Part shown: positions 32,568 to 36,061 of the stretch, piece by piece
Layout of the letters: every line of letters starts with the position of its first letter
How positions within the stretch are numbered: position 1 is the stretch's first letter
Assembly: GCA_030753265.1 (NCBI GenBank)
Contig: JASMCQ010000017.1
Location: forward strand, 1-36,061
Direction: 5' to 3'
DNA: 36,061 bases
Source: Dehalococcoidia bacterium
GTDB lineage: Bacteria; Chloroflexota; Dehalococcoidia; UBA3495
Translations under genes and position numbers: made by a program
The notes under the pieces: model-generated
What the model was told of the DNA's origin: nothing
Seen by the model: only the letters and a program-made list of their open reading frames with translations
Databases searched by the model: none

Positions 32568-33162
32568 CTGGACTCTGAAAATTCAAGCTTCATAAGGCGC
32601 TCTAACATTGGCGCCGAGACTGTTCTGATGCCGGGTTTTTCCGGCAGCCTGGAAAGAGGGCCAGAGGCGTGCCACAACGGTCGCCGGGCAATTGCGATGG
32701 CATCGGCAATGATTGGCACTGCCTCACCCTTGGCCGCCCTTCGCCTCCTTGCGCAGCGACGACCTTGGCCTCGGACCATGACGGTCGGTAGAATCCGTTG
32801 GGAGCAGCCTGTTTCCAGGTGCATTGAGGTGGACCCGGTCGGTCGGACAAGTAGCTGAGCGAGAATCCTGCTCCCGGAATACTGGCAGTTGTTGCGGTCA
32901 AAACCAATGCGGCTTTGGGCGACGCTCTGCAGTCTCCACCGAAATAGGCATTCGGCCTCCAACGGACCGAGCGCTCGCATGGCAGGAGATACTTGGAGCT
33001 TCGTCTCTTGATATCGGAGGAGGCAGGTTTCAAGACCCTATGAAACATTAGTGCGCGTCGCCGGTCCGGAGCATCGGTTCAGTAGTACGGCAAGTTCTCT
33101 AACCAGATGTCTTCGCCAGCCACCTCCGAGGTGTATAGGCCGGAGTAATAATTGAGCCGACT
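32568..33162. other. Intergenic region without a credible gene
   Basis: These 595 bases separate the convergent crotonase and aldo/keto reductase genes. Open frames on both strands have no domain and unnatural composition. The segment gtggacccggtcgg at 32829-32842 recurs at 35992-36005. Confidence 0.5.
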
Positions 33163-34104
33163 TTACTCCCCACCGTTGAGGATACCGTCGATCTCGTGTA
33201 GATCCTCCGGAGTGAGTTGCCAGTCGATGGCCTTGACGTTGTCCACCACCTGCCCCGGCAGCCTTGCACCGGCAATGACGCTGCCCACTGAAGGATTGGC
33301 CAGCAGCCAAGCGATGGCCAGCTCCAGCGTCGAGTGTCCACGCTCCGCGGCAAAGACTTTCAGTCGATCCAACAGGTCGAAGTTCCGGTCGGTCAGGTTG
33401 TTCCGGACTTTGGCGAAGTCATAGAGCCGTGTCCCCTCTGGGAGAGACTCGCCTTGCCGGTATTTCCCCGTGAGGAACCCGCTGGCCAAAGGGAAGTATG
33501 GCAGAATACCGATGCCGTATGCCTGGCAGCAGGGGATCAGCTCTCTCTCAACCTCGCGTTCAAGCATGTTATACGGGGGCTGGGCGCTGATGAAGGCCTC
33601 CAAATGCAGCGTATGGGAGGCCAAGACGGCTTCGGCCACTTGCCATGCGGCGTAGTTGGAGCAGCCGATGTACCGCACTTTACCCTGCCGAACCAGATCG
33701 TCTAGGGTGCGCAGCGTCTCTTCTATCGGGGTGCCTGAATCTGGGTAGTGCATCTGGTAAAGGTCAATGTGGTCGGTTTGCAGCCTCCGCAGGCTCAACT
33801 CCACCTGCTCCATGATGTGCTTGCGTGAGGCCCCGCCCTGGTTCGGCCCTTCTCCCGTCGGCCCTGCCACCTTGGTAGCCAGCAGCACCTGTCCGCGAAT
33901 ACCTTTGGTGGACTTCCCTATGTATTCCTCTGACAAGGTTTTTCCGTAGATATTAGCCGTATCTATGAGATTGACACCAATGTCCACGGCCTGATGGATC
34001 ACCCGGTCAGTTTGCTGGTAGTCGATGCGGGCGCCGAAGTTGTTGGTCCCTAGTCCAACTGCTGACACCTCAAGCCCCGACCTACCCAAACAGCGGTATT
34101 CCAT
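33163..34104 (-). CDS. Aldo/keto reductase
   Basis: The 313-aa TIM-barrel oxidoreductase has all four catalytic residues: Asp48 and Tyr53 in NLIDTANIYG, Lys78 in LLATKVAG and His119 in DLYQMHYPD. The pyridine-nucleotide site follows the usual pattern (GCSNYAAW, later SVGSVIAGARLPGQVVDN). It most resembles the Tas/YajO/potassium-channel-beta-like group, which acts on small aldehydes with NADPH. The ATG at 34104 (MEYRCLGRSGLEVS) is preceded by gaagaggag. A frame extending to 34137 adds 11 residues. It is convergent with the crotonase gene; the substrate is unknown. Confidence 0.94.
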   Translation of the reverse strand: MEYRCLGRSGLEVSAVGLGTNNFGARIDYQQTDRVIHQAVDIGVNLIDTANIYGKTLSEEYIGKSTKGIRGQVLLATKVAGPTGEGPNQGGASRKHIMEQVELSLRRLQTDHIDLYQMHYPDSGTPIEETLRTLDDLVRQGKVRYIGCSNYAAWQVAEAVLASHTLHLEAFISAQPPYNMLEREVERELIPCCQAYGIGILPYFPLASGFLTGKYRQGESLPEGTRLYDFAKVRNNLTDRNFDLLDRLKVFAAERGHSTLELAIAWLLANPSVGSVIAGARLPGQVVDNVKAIDWQLTPEDLHEIDGILNGGE

Positions 34105-34318
34105 GGAAACTCCTCTTCCCCAGAGATGCATTTTCAACAGCCGCTACTTTAACCGCATGCACGCGGACCTGACAACCCCTGCCAGCAAATCGGCACCACA
34201 AATCGCTTATAGTGTCAGTGCAGACGTTCAATGCCACCTCTTTGCGATTAGTCTCACCGATTAGCAATTTACGCCCGTCATCTTGCAGGCAAACGGGTCT
34301 TGAATTAATATCCGTCCC

Positions 34319-34618
34319 ATGACCCGCATCATTCTTCTAAACACTATAAAGCCAATGCTCGGCCGGTTAGCTCAAAACACCTTCGAATCCCCGGATCACT
34401 TTTTCGAGTTGAAATGGGACGGCATGCGCGCAGTTGCTTTCTTTGAGGGCGACGCGGTCAAGATATTCAGCCGAAACGGAAGAGATATTATATCTAACCT
34501 TCCCGAGTTGGCCGAGTTGCCCTCCAACATAAGGCCGGCACCGATGATAATAGGCGGCGATATGGTTTGCCTGGATGAACACAACAAACCGAGCTTTTCA
34601 CGCCTTCAACAATATTGA
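34319..34618 (+). pseudogene. ATP-dependent DNA ligase N-terminal fragment
   Basis: The frame gives FELKWDGMRAVAFFEGDAV, with the ligase motif I Lys32-Trp-Asp-Gly (adenylation lysine), then SRNGRDI (the usual S-R-x-G) and PMIIGGDMVCLDEHNKPSFSRLQQ. The last segment resembles motif III, but the normal Asp-Gly-Glu is Gly-Gly-Asp. After 99 residues the frame ends in TGA and no ligase-like sequence follows in any frame, so the nucleotidyl-transfer and OB domains are missing. The start is uncertain (ATG 34319 or ATG 34352). It is a truncated remnant of a LigD- or LigB/C-like gene. Confidence 0.75.
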
Positions 34619-34727
34619 GGGAGCTTTCGCTGGACTCGTTTCAACCATTATCGACGGATGGGGCAGGTTCCCAAGCAGGGGTAATCGGTTGGACTGAGAA
34701 ATACAGTTCAAAAGCTCCGAATAGGGA

Positions 34728-35990
34728 ATGAAGATTAGGCCATCATCCTCCTCTAACTGGGTTAGCCGTGACGCTCGGTTGATCATCATTGCCCGGGCGA
34801 TACGGACATTTGCCCAGAGTTATGTTGCCGTCCTTCTTGCTTTGTACTTGGCCGAACTGGGATTCAGCTTGGTTCAAGTTGGGTCGGTGCTCAGCGCGGG
34901 GGTCATCGGAGTTGCCGCATTCGCCTTTGTGGTGGGCCTAATCTCGGATAGGGTTGGACGCCGCAACTTGCTTGTCACTTTCTCCTTGGTGTCGGCGGCA
35001 TCGGGATTGGCCCTGTTCTTCGTAGACGAGTTCATCCCCATGTTGTTGATCGCCTTCGTAGGCAGCTTATCAACAAGCGGAAGCGGCGCAGGTGAGAGCC
35101 CCGCCCAGCCATTGGAGCTCGCCATCCTGCCCGATACGGTGCCCGCCGAACGTCGTACGGACCTATTCGCGGTCTATGGAATTTTGGCCAGAACCGGCAC
35201 GGCGCTCGGGGCATTGGCTGCCGGACTTCCGACGATTTACCAGGATTTTTTCGGCGTAAGCACTCTCTCGTCATTCAAGCTGATGTTTGTCGGATTCGCC
35301 GTTTTACAGATCGCCGGGGCGATTTTGTACAGCTTGCTATCTTCCAGAGTTGAGAGTCCTGTGGAGCGAAGGGGCTGGACCAACCCGTTGAAGCTCCCGT
35401 CTCGCCGGCGAATCTTTACCCTCACTGCCTTGTTCAGCGTGGATACATTTACCACGTCGATGGTAATCCAAAGCCTGGTCGCCTTTTGGTTTTCCACCAA
35501 GTTTGACCTTGAGGTAAGTTCACTGGCCTTCGTCTTCTTCTTCTCCCACCTACTCACCGCGGTATCGCTTTGGCTGGCGGCCAAGATCTCCAATCGGTTT
35601 GGACTCCTCAACACCATGGTTTTCACCCACATTCCCTCCAGCTTCTTCCTCATTGCCGCCGCTTTCGCGCCGACGGCATGGGCTGCCATCCTGTTCTGGC
35701 AACTTCGTTCGTTCCTCGGGCAAATGGACACCCCTGCGCGGGATTCCTATACCATGGCGGTGGTCGGTCCGGAGGAGAGGGTCGCCATGGCCAGTATCCA
35801 TATGGTGGGTCGGAGCGCGACCGGCGCTGTCGGACCTTCCGCCACCGCCGCCCTTTGGAGTGTGTTCTCGGCCGGAGTGCCGCTGGTTTCTGCAGCGGTA
35901 CTGAAGATAGCCTACGATCTATCTCTATACGCCATGTTCCGCAACGTGAGGCCTCCTGAGGAAATTGAACGACTCAAGAAGGAAGATTGA
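34728..35990 (+). CDS. MFS transporter (12 TM)
   Basis: The 420-aa protein has about twelve hydrophobic helices and the MFS motif A GLISDRVGRRNLL between TM2 and TM3. The middle loop (SRVESPVERRGWTNPLKLPSRRR) is basic and cytoplasmic. The second half has AKISNRFGLLN as a weaker motif. The TM4 area (GSLSTSGSGAGESPAQPLELA) has an unusual Ser/Gly-rich stretch. The type of transported compound cannot be inferred; drug-efflux-like is the default. The ATG at 34728 has tagggaa upstream, a weak site. It is unrelated at sequence level to the MFS protein at 3891-5219. Confidence 0.9.
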   Translation: MKIRPSSSSNWVSRDARLIIIARAIRTFAQSYVAVLLALYLAELGFSLVQVGSVLSAGVIGVAAFAFVVGLISDRVGRRNLLVTFSLVSAASGLALFFVDEFIPMLLIAFVGSLSTSGSGAGESPAQPLELAILPDTVPAERRTDLFAVYGILARTGTALGALAAGLPTIYQDFFGVSTLSSFKLMFVGFAVLQIAGAILYSLLSSRVESPVERRGWTNPLKLPSRRRIFTLTALFSVDTFTTSMVIQSLVAFWFSTKFDLEVSSLAFVFFFSHLLTAVSLWLAAKISNRFGLLNTMVFTHIPSSFFLIAAAFAPTAWAAILFWQLRSFLGQMDTPARDSYTMAVVGPEERVAMASIHMVGRSATGAVGPSATAALWSVFSAGVPLVSAAVLKIAYDLSLYAMFRNVRPPEEIERLKKED

Positions 35991-35991
35991 T

Positions 35992-36005
35992 GTGGACCCG
36001 GTCGG
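35992..36005. repeat. Second copy of a 14-bp direct repeat
   Basis: gtggacccggtcgg occurs here and at 32829-32842, about 3.16 kb apart. The next bases also agree in part (cggaca versus tggaca). It flanks the aldo/keto reductase, ligase fragment and MFS genes. It may be chance or the trace of an insertion. Confidence 0.3.
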
Positions 36006-36061
36006 CTGGACAGGATCTGGGCGACATCACGCGAGGGTTCTGCGGTGCTCCCAGCGTTCCG

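Noticed and set aside
32564..33048. Minus-strand open frames of 138-148 aa
   Set aside because: Arg/Pro/Ser-rich composition, no domain, no good ribosome-binding site, mutually overlapping.
34365..34395. tRNA-like ttcgaatcc motif
   Set aside because: It lies inside the ligase-like frame and no cloverleaf can be built around it.
34616..34618. TGA ending the ligase fragment as a possible selenocysteine
   Set aside because: The sequence after it has no ligase similarity in that frame, unlike the two true candidates.

Overview
The window is a high-GC bacterial chromosome segment, densely packed with short operons of catabolic, CoA-linked and redox genes. It holds many short-chain dehydrogenases (SDRs), crotonases, a thiolase, a CaiB/AMACR-like enzyme, hydantoinase B, small zinc ribbons and several families of dispersed palindromes. 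This mix, together with a DUF5679-like protein and a 63-aa CHHW zinc-ribbon protein, resembles Chloroflexota of the SAR202/Dehalococcoidia type. That placement is an inference from gene content; there is no rRNA or other phylogenetic marker here.

Layout. 1-5.2 kb: crotonase tail, ABC-F ATPase, small zinc ribbon, SDR remnant and an MFS transporter. 5.4-6.0 kb: a frameshifted TPP-binding decarboxylase subunit. 6.4-11.7 kb (+ strand): thiolase, VOC protein, an NHL/PAL-like lyase, an unnamed protein (here 'partner B'), a DUF1326 protein and a UGSC-family selenoprotein with an in-frame TGA. 11.9-13.2 kb (- strand): TlpA-like lipoprotein, CopD-like membrane protein and Trm112-like protein. 13.7-15.4 kb: tandemly duplicated SDRs, the second frameshifted. 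15.5-22.7 kb (- strand): AMACR-like CoA enzyme, an overlapping MMPL/RND transporter, glutamate dehydrogenase and gamma-glutamyltransferase. 23.3-26.7 kb: SDR, an atypical alpha/beta hydrolase and two cupin proteins. 26.9-28.5 kb: a second selenoprotein in which a UGSC-like domain is fused to a partner B domain. 28.5-36 kb: hydantoinase B, DUF5679-like protein, crotonase, aldo/keto reductase, an MFS transporter, and fragments of an ankyrin-repeat protein and a DNA ligase.

The most interesting content is the pair of selenoprotein loci. At both, TGA falls at the same place in a UGSC-like domain, the frame stays open with family-like sequence after it, and a G-containing hairpin has its loop about 18-19 nt after the TGA. 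Partner B is a separate neighbouring gene at locus 1 and is fused to the UGSC-like domain at locus 2. This Rosetta-stone arrangement suggests that the two proteins act together, possibly with the Cys-rich DUF1326 protein encoded between them. Standard gene calling would truncate or split both selenoproteins. The reaction is unknown.

There are also two single-base frameshifts and at least three gene remnants. These could be genuine decay or, for the frameshifts, assembly errors.
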